Below are positions 24,595 to 32,425 of a DNA stretch of 64,000 nucleotides, piece by piece (position 1 is the stretch's first letter; each line of letters starts with the position of its first letter). The notes beneath the pieces were generated by a model. The model searched no databases, was not told the DNA's origin, and worked only from the letters and a program-made list of their open reading frames with translations. The stretch comes from Arthrobacter sp. GTDB lineage: Bacteria; Actinomycetota; Actinomycetes; Actinomycetales; Micrococcaceae. The position numbers were made by a program, and so were the translations under genes. The stretch lies in the NCBI GenBank assembly GCA_031277795.1, contig JAITLQ010000013.1, positions 223,566 to 287,565 of the forward strand, written 5' to 3'.

Positions 24595-25275
24595 TTACCG
24601 AGCCTGAGCCTTTGTAGCCTGGCTGGCCTCGTTCTTTCTGACGATTTTTCGCGTCGCTACCGGAGCGGCAGCGCGCCGGCCCCGGCCTACAGGTTGTGCT
24701 TTGACCTTCACCAGCACTTCGGCTGTGCCGGCCCTATCAACCTTCACCACGAGGCCACCCGGCGCGCCTCGGCGCAGACCAGCAACCCCCGGAATCGTTC
24801 GTGCAAGTTCGTTCGCTGCTTTCAGCTTCCGGCCGGGGTACCTGGCAACGATGCGGAAGACGCGAGAGCTCGCAATGACCTCCGCCAGCCCGGGGGCCGT
24901 GGTGGGACGCTTGCGCGTCTCCCCCATCTGGATGCCCACCTCAGCCGTAGTGCGTACCTCGTCACGCCCGGCGGCGGTTCGGGCCGCCGCAAGCTGCCGC
25001 TCCTGCTGCTCGATGAGATGGCGATGGGCGGACATCCGTCGGTCTAGTTTCGGGACGCCCGGCAGCGCTCGTGCTGCCTCCGCGCGGTCGATCTTCTCGA
25101 TGTGCACGGACTCGTTCCCGTAGGCGTCACCGAAGAGCCACACCTCAACGAGTGTCGGGTCCTGGTGCCACATCTCCGTGGCGGAGGAGTAGCGGTAGAT
25201 GACATCGCGCTCTTCATCGACGACCGCGATGGAATACCCCGGTGCCCGGTCGTGCGTGATCTTGATGAACTGCAT
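24595..25275 (-). CDS. hypothetical protein with basic C-terminus
   Basis: The 226-aa soluble protein has an N-terminal alpha/beta part (MQFIKITHDRAPGYSIAVVD, WHQDPTLVEVWLFG), a central helical stretch rich in Gln/Arg, and a Lys/Arg/Ala-rich tail (about 195-226) that could bind nucleic acid. It lies downstream of the alarmone-type pair in the same direction. No family is recognised. Confidence 0.5.
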   Translation of the reverse strand: MQFIKITHDRAPGYSIAVVDEERDVIYRYSSATEMWHQDPTLVEVWLFGDAYGNESVHIEKIDRAEAARALPGVPKLDRRMSAHRHLIEQQERQLAAARTAAGRDEVRTTAEVGIQMGETRKRPTTAPGLAEVIASSRVFRIVARYPGRKLKAANELARTIPGVAGLRRGAPGGLVVKVDRAGTAEVLVKVKAQPVGRGRRAAAPVATRKIVRKNEASQATKAQAR

Positions 25276-25347
25276 GGCAAGTCCCTTCTTGCATCTTTCC
25301 TGCCACTATCTCACATCTTCCTGTCAGGGGCACCCCTTAGCATCTCA

Positions 25348-26094
25348 CTATTTCCTGACCGGGACGCCGTCCACGGTGGTCATGGAATCCAGACCGCGCG
25401 GCGTGGGCACATCCGCGAACAAGGCCCGGCATTCCGCGTCTGCGGCCTTCCGCTCCTTGGGCTCCGCGTGTACATCCCGGGCGGTCTCATAGGGGACGTG
25501 GCTCTTGATCTTGGCTGCGAGCGAGAGCGCGGAGTGCACTTGCACCTCGAAACGCACACCCGCAGGTGACGAACCGACGATGAGGTGAATGCCCTTGTAG
25601 GGGGCGCCCTGGGCGTATTTGTTCTTGATGGTCTCCACGTGCATGCCGGTGGCGTGGAGCCCCTTCACGGTGCGTTCGGTGGCCTCGGGGATGCCGTCAT
25701 GCTCCGGGGTTTCGACGGTGTAGCGAAGAACGTCGTTGACCTCTGCGGCCACGTCAGCCGCCGCGCTGCGGCCGCCGTATTGCGCCGCTTCAATCTGGTC
25801 GGCGTGGATTTTGCGCGCCAGGGACGCGGGGCTCTTCATGCGGAACTCGAGGCCGGCCAGTCGATCACCTGCACCCAAGGTGCCCTGGAGCGCTGAGGTG
25901 ATGGCCGGTTCTCGCTCTGTGTGGGCCTGGAGGCAGGCCACGGCGGCCGTGAGCGCTTCTGCGCGGTCAGTGGCCCTTGCGGTCGCCCAGAGCGCTGCCA
26001 TGTCCTCCTGGGCCCATTCCAGGGCTGGCACGCCCTCACGCGGCGGCGGGGTCAGATCGGCAGCGCTCAGCCCCTCGTAGTGGGAGCTGTCCAT
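25348..26094 (-). CDS. RelA/SpoT-like nucleotidyltransferase domain protein (possible toxSAS toxin)
   Basis: The 248-aa protein keeps the order of synthetase-like motifs: RMKSPASLARKI (about 85-96) for the S-rich nucleotide site, EVNDVLRYTV (about 120-129) where (p)ppGpp synthetases have D-x-x-G-x-R, YKGIHLIV (about 173-180) for the Y-x-S-I/L-H-T site, and FEVQVHS for E-x-Q-x-R-T. The pattern is closest to divergent RelA/SpoT domains in phage and polymorphic toxins. The start MDSSHYEGL is preferred because upstream codons run into the next gene. It follows an alarmone-hydrolase-like gene by 34 nt; such pairs can be toxin and antitoxin. Activity is unproven. Confidence 0.6.
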   Translation of the reverse strand: MDSSHYEGLSAADLTPPPREGVPALEWAQEDMAALWATARATDRAEALTAAVACLQAHTEREPAITSALQGTLGAGDRLAGLEFRMKSPASLARKIHADQIEAAQYGGRSAAADVAAEVNDVLRYTVETPEHDGIPEATERTVKGLHATGMHVETIKNKYAQGAPYKGIHLIVGSSPAGVRFEVQVHSALSLAAKIKSHVPYETARDVHAEPKERKAADAECRALFADVPTPRGLDSMTTVDGVPVRK

Positions 26095-26128
26095 GCAGCG
26101 ACGGCCGCCCGAAGGATCATCGCTTGCC

Positions 26129-26566
26129 CTACACACCCAAAGCCGCCCGCGCCTCGCTGTATTTCTTGGCCAGGCGCTCACGCGTCGGTGCATCCAGAAG
26201 CGCGACCCGCGCAGGGTCGGTGTTGTCGGCAATGTCGGCGGCCTTGACCGCGAGAGCTAAGGCGTTGGCCTTCACCCTGGCGTAGTAGTCCGCGCGCGCT
26301 TCGCCTTTGGGGTGCGTGATCGCTTGGACGGCTGCGGCTATGACCGGGCCGAACTGCGTGTTGATCTGGGACGCTGTGACGGGCGTGTCTTCTACAACGT
26401 CGTGCAGCCAAGCCACGGCCACTGCGTCATGATCTGCCCCCAGTGCCTTAGCGACGCGTGCGGCCACCCGCGAGGGGTGACCGATGTAGGGGGCCCCGGA
26501 CTTATCCGTCTGCCCCTCGTGTGCCCTCGTTGCCAGTCGCTTTGCTTGCTCGACCGTCGAAGCCAT
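26129..26566 (-). CDS. small alarmone hydrolase-like HD protein
   Basis: The 145-aa protein is a compact HD domain of the MESH1/SpoT hydrolase type: ATRAHEGQTDKSGAPYIGHP (about 12-31), WLHDVVEDTPV (about 53-63) and KAADIADN (about 108-115) are the His, His-Asp and Asp metal sites of that family. It should hydrolyse (p)ppGpp-like or related nucleotides. Lying directly upstream of a RelA/SpoT-like gene, it may neutralise the neighbour, as in the FaRel/ATfaRel type of toxSAS module. Confidence 0.75.
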   Translation of the reverse strand: MASTVEQAKRLATRAHEGQTDKSGAPYIGHPSRVAARVAKALGADHDAVAVAWLHDVVEDTPVTASQINTQFGPVIAAAVQAITHPKGEARADYYARVKANALALAVKAADIADNTDPARVALLDAPTRERLAKKYSEARAALGV

Positions 26567-26623
26567 CGGCCCCTCCCCTTCTCATTCGTCAGATTGACAC
26601 TAATCCATCGCGGCTGCGCCACC

Positions 26624-26824
26624 TCAGCTAGTGCCGGCCCCGCGTTTGTCTAGCTTCCCGTAGGTCTTACGGATGGCCGCTTCAACGACCGATGACTGGG
26701 AAGCTGATCGCCCTTCGGCTCGTTCACTGTCGCGTGCCAGCTCGATAAGCTCGATGGCTCGCCGCGTCAGGTGCAACCCCTTCACGATCTTTTCGTCCTT
26801 CTTCGACGGCTGCGCATCTGTCAT
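26624..26824 (-). CDS. small ribbon-helix-helix-like protein
   Basis: The 66-aa protein has a strand-helix-helix outline: KIVKGLHLTRRAIELIEL, then SASQSSVVEAAIRKTYGKL, as in CopG/Arc-type DNA-binding proteins and partition accessory factors. It may regulate the alarmone pair or the replication-type genes next to it. Confidence 0.5.
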   Translation of the reverse strand: MTDAQPSKKDEKIVKGLHLTRRAIELIELARDSERAEGRSASQSSVVEAAIRKTYGKLDKRGAGTS

Positions 26825-26839
26825 GTCAGAGCTTCCTTT

Positions 26840-27568
26840 CTACTTTCGCGAGTTCTGCGCTTGGCCGCGAGCATCCGTTACATTCATGCGAATGTCGGTA
26901 ATGCTTGCACCTGGCTTGAGCTTGTATCGATTTGTCTTGTTGATCTGGTCAACAAGGAACGCGTTCACGTCTCCGCCAAATTCATTCTTAACCCTCGCGA
27001 GCACATCGGATGAAAAGTATCCGCTCTTCATGCCGATATTGATTTCCTGCCCGTCGGACGTGCGCATGCTAAAACTGATTCGCTTATCTTTGGTGCGCTG
27101 ACTCTTAGCAATGCTCCGCAGATCGCTTACCAATTGCTTCGAGAAGCGTTGCTGAGAAGGTTTACTGCCCGGCTTCATGACGGACTCGTAAATCCGATTT
27201 CCGTCCCGTCCGTAAATTACCTTGTGCCCAAACCGTGCAGGCGGTTTGAACCCCGGGACCGCAGTGGGAGCTTTCTCTACACCCTCTGCGATGCGTTTCG
27301 CTTTGTCTGCGTCAGATTCGTGGACACGCACGGGAACCAGTTTTCCGGCCTTGTTCCGGCGGCGCTCCGGGGCTTCACGGACGGTTCCCTTAACGTTGAG
27401 GTACTGCAACGCTTCGACGTACGCGGCTCCGCTTGATTCACCAGAAAGAACCTTGCGGATCATGCGCGGAGAGCGTCCCAGCGACTCGGCAACGTCTTTG
27501 ATTGAGAGACCGAACTTCTCGCGAGCGGAGATGATCAGGTCAGCTGCGTTTTGGGGTGTCTCGCTCAT
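26840..27568 (-). CDS. HTH protein coupled to the polymerase-like gene (terminal-protein-like candidate)
   Basis: The 242-aa protein opens with a helix-turn-helix, KFGLSIKDVAESLGRSPRMIRKVLSG (about 18-43). The rest is basic and mixed alpha/beta, with a C-terminal segment (DVLARVKNEFGGDV..., NKTNRYKLKPG). It overlaps the upstream 545-aa gene by 4 nt, so the two are coupled. An HTH head with a small basic body recalls the layout of actinobacterial telomere terminal proteins, but no signature residue proves this. Lower GC than neighbours. A plain plasmid regulator remains possible. Confidence 0.45.
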   Translation of the reverse strand: MSETPQNAADLIISAREKFGLSIKDVAESLGRSPRMIRKVLSGESSGAAYVEALQYLNVKGTVREAPERRRNKAGKLVPVRVHESDADKAKRIAEGVEKAPTAVPGFKPPARFGHKVIYGRDGNRIYESVMKPGSKPSQQRFSKQLVSDLRSIAKSQRTKDKRISFSMRTSDGQEINIGMKSGYFSSDVLARVKNEFGGDVNAFLVDQINKTNRYKLKPGASITDIRMNVTDARGQAQNSRK

Positions 27569-29202
27569 GCTTCCTCCAGGTTTCCGATGCCGGCGCGTTG
27601 GGCCTTGTCCCTGAGGGCGTCGCGCTGCTTGAGGGTGCTTGGGGTCTTGATGGGGCCGTTGAGCACGCCCTTCAAGCGCAGGCGGCCCACGCGGCCGTCG
27701 TCTCCCCCGGGCGTTGGACGTGCATAGTCGGGCACGGTGGTGGCGAACACGGCGTCACCTTGCACGCCAATGATGGTGCTCGGGTCCATCGTGAGCACTC
27801 CTGAGGTGTCGTTACCGAGGGCGGATGGGCCAATGAGCAGGCGGGCGCGGGAGCGGCCCCAGATCTGCGCGGAGATTTCCGGGTGGTAGTAGGACAGGTC
27901 CCGCTCCGAGCGCTCGGATTGAAGCTCGTACGCGGTGTATGTGTAGGTATCGTCCTTGCCCCGGTGTGCGTCCCTTTCGGAAACGCCCGGCGGCAAGTCT
28001 TGCAGGCTGTTGACCGTGTGGCTGACCTTGCGGCCTCGAGAAGCGAACCGGCCGATGGAGTGCAGCAGAACGTTCCTGAGCGCGTCCTCTACGGCGTCTA
28101 GCGCGGCCTCGGGGTGCCTCCCCTGGCCTTTGACTTCTGCGACCTTCGTTCGGGCACGCACGATGCGTTCTGAGTAGGTCCGCAGCGGGTCTGCTTTGCC
28201 GGTGAAGTGCATGGCTTCATGGAAGTCGATCCCCCAGCCCATGGCCGATGCGATTTGGAGCTCTGCCGCGTCAACCCACGTCGTGCCGGTGGCTCCGGGG
28301 CGGTTCGGCCAAATCCAGTCGTAGCTGTCCTCGTCTTGGATACCAAAGAGCCCGATGTGCTCCCAGTGACCGGGGACGGTGAAGGTGACTTTGTACCGGG
28401 CGCGGGCGAACTGGTTTTGACTGAACAGGTCGGCTGCCTCTGAGCGGGTGAGCTGCTTGATGGGTCCCACGCCGATTTCTCGGGTGACGGAGGCGTACAT
28501 GAAACGGCCATCGATGTAGGCGAACTTCTCGATCTGCGGCGTCTTGGCGGGGTCTACCAGCGGGATGCAGTCCGGGTGGTTGGTGAAGTTTGGGCCTGCC
28601 ACGAGGTGATCGATGTGGTGCTGGCCGGCAGTGGAGTGGATGAGCTCGGCAACTTCCGGGCTCGGCACCTCCAGATCGGCCTTGGAGGACAGACTGAGGG
28701 CCCACAGGCGCGCTCCAGTGGCGCCGGGCGTGTCCATGGGAACCGTCAGTTGCCCCTTCGACACGTCCGCGAGCAGCGAGGTCAGCAACCACCAGGCGTA
28801 GCCGGCATCTTTGGCACTGAGGGTGTCGGAGCTGAACCAGCTCACGGCGTAGCTGATACGGACCTTCGCGCCGGTGAGGGCGTTGGTGTAGTTGCCCGTG
28901 GGCTCATCGCCGAGCCAGTGTGTGCCGTGGTCCCACTCCTTCGTTTCTTCCTGGAAGAAGTGATCCTGACCTTCTTTGCGAGTGTGGCGCTTGCCGGTGA
29001 GCATCACCCACACATCGCCGTCCCCGCCCATCGCTTCGGCGGCGCGATATGCGGTGTTCAAGAGGTCGTTCAGTGTTGGCGTCTTGCGGCGGGAGTCGAT
29101 GATCACCGAGACGTCCTTAGCGTCTTGGCGGTACCCCTTCCCCGTTCGGGCGTCGAGGAAGATCATCCGGCGGGACTTGTAGCTAAAGAGCTGTGGGCGC
29201 AT
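27565..29202 (-). CDS. divergent protein with family-B DNA-polymerase-like palm motifs
   Basis: The 545-aa protein has no close named family that I recall, but the order of motifs suggests a family-B polymerase palm. YIDGRFMYA (about 237-245) sits where motif A reads D-x-x-S-L-Y-P. ELQIASAMGWGIDFHEAMHF (about 320-339) matches the conserved segment before the fingers, then an Arg-rich helix region (YSERIVRARTKV; WGRSRARLL), then GVQGDAVFAT (about 490-500) resembling motif C with only the second Asp kept. The N-terminal 230 residues are unlike known exonuclease domains. An AGGAGG ribosome binding site and a promoter with repeats precede it. The next gene overlaps by 4 nt. Confidence 0.4.
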   Translation of the reverse strand: MRPQLFSYKSRRMIFLDARTGKGYRQDAKDVSVIIDSRRKTPTLNDLLNTAYRAAEAMGGDGDVWVMLTGKRHTRKEGQDHFFQEETKEWDHGTHWLGDEPTGNYTNALTGAKVRISYAVSWFSSDTLSAKDAGYAWWLLTSLLADVSKGQLTVPMDTPGATGARLWALSLSSKADLEVPSPEVAELIHSTAGQHHIDHLVAGPNFTNHPDCIPLVDPAKTPQIEKFAYIDGRFMYASVTREIGVGPIKQLTRSEAADLFSQNQFARARYKVTFTVPGHWEHIGLFGIQDEDSYDWIWPNRPGATGTTWVDAAELQIASAMGWGIDFHEAMHFTGKADPLRTYSERIVRARTKVAEVKGQGRHPEAALDAVEDALRNVLLHSIGRFASRGRKVSHTVNSLQDLPPGVSERDAHRGKDDTYTYTAYELQSERSERDLSYYHPEISAQIWGRSRARLLIGPSALGNDTSGVLTMDPSTIIGVQGDAVFATTVPDYARPTPGGDDGRVGRLRLKGVLNGPIKTPSTLKQRDALRDKAQRAGIGNLEEA

Positions 29203-29241
29203 CTTTCATGCCTCCTTGGTCACTTCCAACAGTACCCCGGA

Positions 29242-29277
29242 AAGTTAACTTTTTGCTAGCGTGTTGCTAACTTTTTT
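29242..29277 (-). promoter_or_regulatory. promoter with repeated AAAAGTTA elements
   Basis: On the minus strand TTAGCA, a 17-nt spacer and TAACTT give a plausible -35/-10 pair, with a start near 29235. The AT-rich repeat AAAAAGTTA occurs twice, 22 nt apart, overlapping these boxes, which suggests autoregulation or iteron-like binding. Confidence 0.45.
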
Positions 29278-29578
29278 CGCGTTCGCTGCTCCGCCCGGCC
29301 GGGGCGGAGCGCCTAATGTCCCATCGCCCGGTTTCCTGGTCCGAGACGAGCTCGAACGTGGCAAGCTCCCCCGCCCTGCCAAGGCGCGCCTGGACCTGCC
29401 AGATTTCTCGATCAATGAGCCCCACCGGGCCACCCTTTGGCGCCCGGGGACTCTCGGCCCACCAGGGGCGGCGTTCGAACCAGCGCACCGGGCGCGCCCC
29501 AATGTGCCAGGTTCGCCCTCTCCAGATGAACCGCAGCGGCACCCCCGCCGGCGTCAGGTCAACCTGGACCGCTTCCAT
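29267..29578 (-). CDS. DUF6504-like small protein
   Basis: The 103-aa protein starts at the ATG after GAAAGGA. RFIWRGRTWHIGARPVRWFE (about 16-35) followed by a WW pair and VQARLGRAGELATFEL is the compact pattern of DUF6504 proteins. In other actinobacteria these can accompany error-prone polymerase genes, but the function is unknown. It lies upstream of the polymerase-like gene and downstream of a RelE/Phd pair. Confidence 0.5.
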   Translation of the reverse strand: MEAVQVDLTPAGVPLRFIWRGRTWHIGARPVRWFERRPWWAESPRAPKGGPVGLIDREIWQVQARLGRAGELATFELVSDQETGRWDIRRSAPAGRSSEREKS

Positions 29579-29635
29579 GCGTTTTTCCTTTCGATGGCTC
29601 GACTCTCGCTTCACTGAGCGCCAAGCTCCGAAGCG

Positions 29636-29893
29636 TCAGCGGTCATAGACATCTCGACGGTGCCCGAGGGTAATCACGGCCACCACCAGCACATCGTCAT
29701 CGACGGTGTAGATGATCCGGTAGTCGCCCACGCGGACGCGAAGGCCAGTGCGACCCTTCAAAGCTCTGGCGCCTGGCGGCCGGGGGTCTTCTCCCAGCAA
29801 TGAGATGGCGCCTCGAATTCGACCGCGATCCTGGTGATCCACCTGTTTCAGCGCGCGAATGGCGGCCGGGCGCAGTTCAATCCGGTAGCTCAC
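29636..29893 (-). CDS. RelE/ParE-family toxin
   Basis: The 85-aa protein has the standard length and motifs of RelE-type mRNA interferases: RPAAIRALKQVD, then RALKGRTGLRVRVGDYRIIYTV and HRRDVY at the end. It is expected to cleave mRNA at the ribosome. It overlaps its antitoxin gene by 4 nt. Confidence 0.85.
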   Translation of the reverse strand: MSYRIELRPAAIRALKQVDHQDRGRIRGAISLLGEDPRPPGARALKGRTGLRVRVGDYRIIYTVDDDVLVVAVITLGHRRDVYDR

Positions 29894-30138
29894 GCCCAGC
29901 CCAGGTCTGCTTTCACCTGGGCCCAGGGGACGTTCTCGCCCTCTTCCTGCATGGCCGCATCGAAAGCGCTGACGTCTTCGCTCTCCTCGAGAGCTTCAAG
30001 CATGAGCTCGTAGCGCTCTGGGCTGAGAACGACGGCTGCGCGGCGGCCGCGACGTTCGATGAACACGGCCTCGGTCTGCGAGGCGTCCAGGATCTCCGAG
30101 AAACGACTACGCGCGGCAGCGACACTAACAATCGACAT
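29890..30138 (-). CDS. Phd/YefM-family antitoxin
   Basis: The 82-aa protein has the Phd core: SVAAARSRFSEILDAS, VFIERRGRRAAVVLSPERYE, and a C-terminal acidic helix that would occupy the toxin site. It is the first gene of the second addiction module and probably represses its own promoter at the inverted repeat just upstream. Confidence 0.85.
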   Translation of the reverse strand: MSIVSVAAARSRFSEILDASQTEAVFIERRGRRAAVVLSPERYELMLEALEESEDVSAFDAAMQEEGENVPWAQVKADLGWA

Positions 30139-30145
30139 GCCTCAA

Positions 30146-30174
30146 ATGTACAGATGGAGACCGGTCCTGTACAT
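30146..30174 (-). promoter_or_regulatory. operator of the second toxin-antitoxin pair
   Basis: ATGTACAG (30146-30153) and CTGTACAT (30167-30174) form an 8-bp inverted repeat with 13 nt between, 8 nt upstream of the antitoxin start. Confidence 0.55.
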
Positions 30175-30197
30175 CAGCGACCGCATGGGCAGGGGCG

Positions 30198-30752
30198 CTA
30201 GTCGTTGCGTTTGCGCCCCAACCGGAGCGCCCGAGCTTCCGCCGCCGCCCGCTCTGCCTTGTCCCGCTCAGAGGCGCGCAGCGACTCATACACCGCGAGA
30301 ATGCGCTCGCGCTCCTCAACGTCGGTGGACTTTATGAGACGTGGCAGACCGTAGCGCGCCACCGCAAGGCCGGCCCATGTTCCCCCGGCGGCCACGAGCA
30401 GCCACCAGACGGCGGGAGTGGCGCTAGTCCAGCTGGCTATCGCTCCCAGAAGGGCCACGGCGACGAATAATCCCAGCCCGGCAGCACCGAACATGAGGCC
30501 CCTTGCGCCTTCTTCCTCGGCCTCCGTGACGGGCCAGGACACCATTCGGTGGCGAGAACGCATCAGCGGCAAAGACTCCTCTTCGTCCCACAACCACGCT
30601 GCGGCTTCCCCGTACTCGGCCCGGATGGGATCTAACAGAGTCTCGTGCCGCACCGCCGTGGGGTTCTTGTACTGCTTCGCTACCTCGTCACGGATTCGTC
30701 GTCTGCGCCGGCGCGCTTCGTCGTCAAGTGCCTGGGCTTTCGTCTGGCTCAT
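30198..30752 (-). CDS. membrane protein with cytoplasmic Arg-rich ends
   Basis: The 184-aa product has a polar N-terminus (about 85 aa), two membrane segments (about 85-107 and 114-132) and a charged helical tail rich in Arg/Ala/Glu. No motif of known function is visible. It lies at the downstream end of the long minus-strand secretion operon and could be an accessory factor. Confidence 0.5.
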   Translation of the reverse strand: MSQTKAQALDDEARRRRRRIRDEVAKQYKNPTAVRHETLLDPIRAEYGEAAAWLWDEEESLPLMRSRHRMVSWPVTEAEEEGARGLMFGAAGLGLFVAVALLGAIASWTSATPAVWWLLVAAGGTWAGLAVARYGLPRLIKSTDVEERERILAVYESLRASERDKAERAAAEARALRLGRKRND

Positions 30753-30796
30753 CCGGTTCTCCTAATTGGCGTGGTTGCTTGCTCTGCCCCACGGGC

Positions 30797-31456
30797 TCAC
30801 AGTCGGGTGAAGTTGCCTCCCTGGCCACCCAGGACGCGCTTGCCGATCACGGCATCTGCGAGGTCGCGCCAGTCGGCCGGGGCGTCGCCGTCATGCTCGA
30901 CGTTGTCCCCTTCGCGGAGCACACCGGCGAGCTTGGCCTCATAGTGGAGCTGACCCGCGTCCTCGATGTAGCCGCTGACGTAGACGACGGCCACAATGAC
31001 CGTGCCGGAGGCCACGAGGAAGCCCCCGGCGCGCATGATCGAGTCGCGCCCCGGCGGGGTCCACCAGCGGTCAACCGCAGCCAGGGTGTCGGCCATGCTC
31101 GCACCCATCTTGAAGCCCCGGTAGGGGCGGGGATCGCTGGTGGTGTCCGGCGTGGCGGCTACGGCGCGCAGGACCGGGACAGGGTGCCCACCCATGGTGA
31201 GGTTGCGCAGCACGGGCCGGCTAATGAGGTCCACGACAGTGAACAGGTCGAGGCGGGGGATGACGCCCGAGGCCTGCCCTGCACGGATTACGCGCTGATC
31301 GACGCCGGCGATGTTGGAGAACTTGGCCAGCGACAGCACCGCTGCTGCACCAATGGGCTCGCGCGAGGCCTCCCCTTGGAAGTGGGCCGCCGCTGTCGCG
31401 GCGTTGGAAACGGTGCAGGAGTGAGCCCCGCGCTGAGCGGTCGAAAGAATGTTCAC
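30797..31456 (-). CDS. hypothetical protein with one membrane segment
   Basis: The 219-aa product starts at GTG. The first about 135 residues are polar; one hydrophobic segment follows (FLVASGTVIVAVVYVSGYI, about 143-161) and the end is polar. No family is recognised. Its promoter region contains a 7-bp inverted repeat, so it may be expressed separately from the operon upstream. Confidence 0.45.
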   Translation of the reverse strand: MNILSTAQRGAHSCTVSNAATAAAHFQGEASREPIGAAAVLSLAKFSNIAGVDQRVIRAGQASGVIPRLDLFTVVDLISRPVLRNLTMGGHPVPVLRAVAATPDTTSDPRPYRGFKMGASMADTLAAVDRWWTPPGRDSIMRAGGFLVASGTVIVAVVYVSGYIEDAGQLHYEAKLAGVLREGDNVEHDGDAPADWRDLADAVIGKRVLGGQGGNFTRL

Positions 31457-31468
31457 GGTGTGCCCTCT

Positions 31469-31489
31469 CGGTAGTCGTTGTCACTACCG
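31469..31489. promoter_or_regulatory. inverted repeat upstream of the gene at 31456
   Basis: CGGTAGT and ACTACCG are separated by 7 nt and lie 13-33 nt before the GTG start. Either a regulator site or a small hairpin. Confidence 0.35.
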
Positions 31490-31561
31490 TACAGCCATGT
31501 CTCACTTTAGACCAAGTCTCCCTAGGCTCTTGATTGACTCGGCCGCGCCCCTGGTGGACGG

Positions 31562-32425
31562 CTACCCAGTGACGGTGAGCGTGGGGAGCGAGCTCGTGGC
31601 TTCGCAGGCGTCGTAGGCGGATGCGCGGCCGGTCTCTTCCAGGCTGGTCTTCACGAGGTAGACGCCGGGCTCGTTTGGGGCCTTGATGCCTGCCTGTAGA
31701 GGTGCGTCGCCTTGGGTCAGTGCTTCCACGTGCACCTGGCCGGTGCCGGCGACGGGGGCAGTCTGGCAAGACGCGGCTGCGGCGTCGGGGGCGGTCTGGA
31801 AGGGCCCCAGGTAGGTGATCGTCAGATCGAGAGTGGCGCCCTTTGCTTCCTCGGGTCCTGAGACCTCCAGAGGCACGGTGCCCTTGGCTTTCGCTGCTGC
31901 CGGAACCGTGACGGTCAGCTTGGCTGGATCGAACTTGGAGACGACAACGGAGCCTTCCGCCCCACATTCGGAGGCGAAGCCCGGAGCGGCGAGCACGAGG
32001 GCTGTACGCCCGAGGGGTACTTCCACGGTCGTTTCGAGAGTCGACGGGTCTTTCGGGACAACGATGGAGGTTGCTGTCTGCTCGCCGCTGGCGCAGTCGG
32101 GGCTCTTAGTTCCCCAGCCAAGCGGGTAGGCGTAGACCTTCACGGTGTCCCCGGCCGCCAGGCCGGCCGGGTCGATCTTGACGACTGCGGTTCCGGCGCC
32201 GGCTCGGTCAGGGACCATCAACTTGGGTGCGCTGCCGGCCGCCGTGGCCTGGCCTGTTGGCTCATCAGTTCCGGTGGCCCCGGATGAGCAGGCGCTCAGC
32301 CCTAGGGCCAGGAGTACGCCGGCCGTGCAGGCTAGGGCCGTGAACCTGCGCCTGGTCCCGATGATTCGTCCACTTCGCGTGGGTTCTGTCCGAGTCACTT
32401 CGCTACCGCCTTGCTTACGCGCCAT
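31562..32425 (-). CDS. secreted lipoprotein of the conjugation operon
   Basis: The 287-aa protein has a basic start, a hydrophobic core and the lipobox GLSAC (Cys at about 46), so it is anchored on the outer membrane face. The rest is beta-rich with repeated Thr/Val/Pro segments. The ATG at 32425 has GGGGAGA 8 nt upstream; an alternative GTG at 32398 overlaps the upstream stop by 4 nt and gives a shorter signal peptide. It directly follows a VirB8-like gene. Confidence 0.6.
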   Translation of the reverse strand: MARKQGGSEVTRTEPTRSGRIIGTRRRFTALACTAGVLLALGLSACSSGATGTDEPTGQATAAGSAPKLMVPDRAGAGTAVVKIDPAGLAAGDTVKVYAYPLGWGTKSPDCASGEQTATSIVVPKDPSTLETTVEVPLGRTALVLAAPGFASECGAEGSVVVSKFDPAKLTVTVPAAAKAKGTVPLEVSGPEEAKGATLDLTITYLGPFQTAPDAAAASCQTAPVAGTGQVHVEALTQGDAPLQAGIKAPNEPGVYLVKTSLEETGRASAYDACEATSSLPTLTVTG

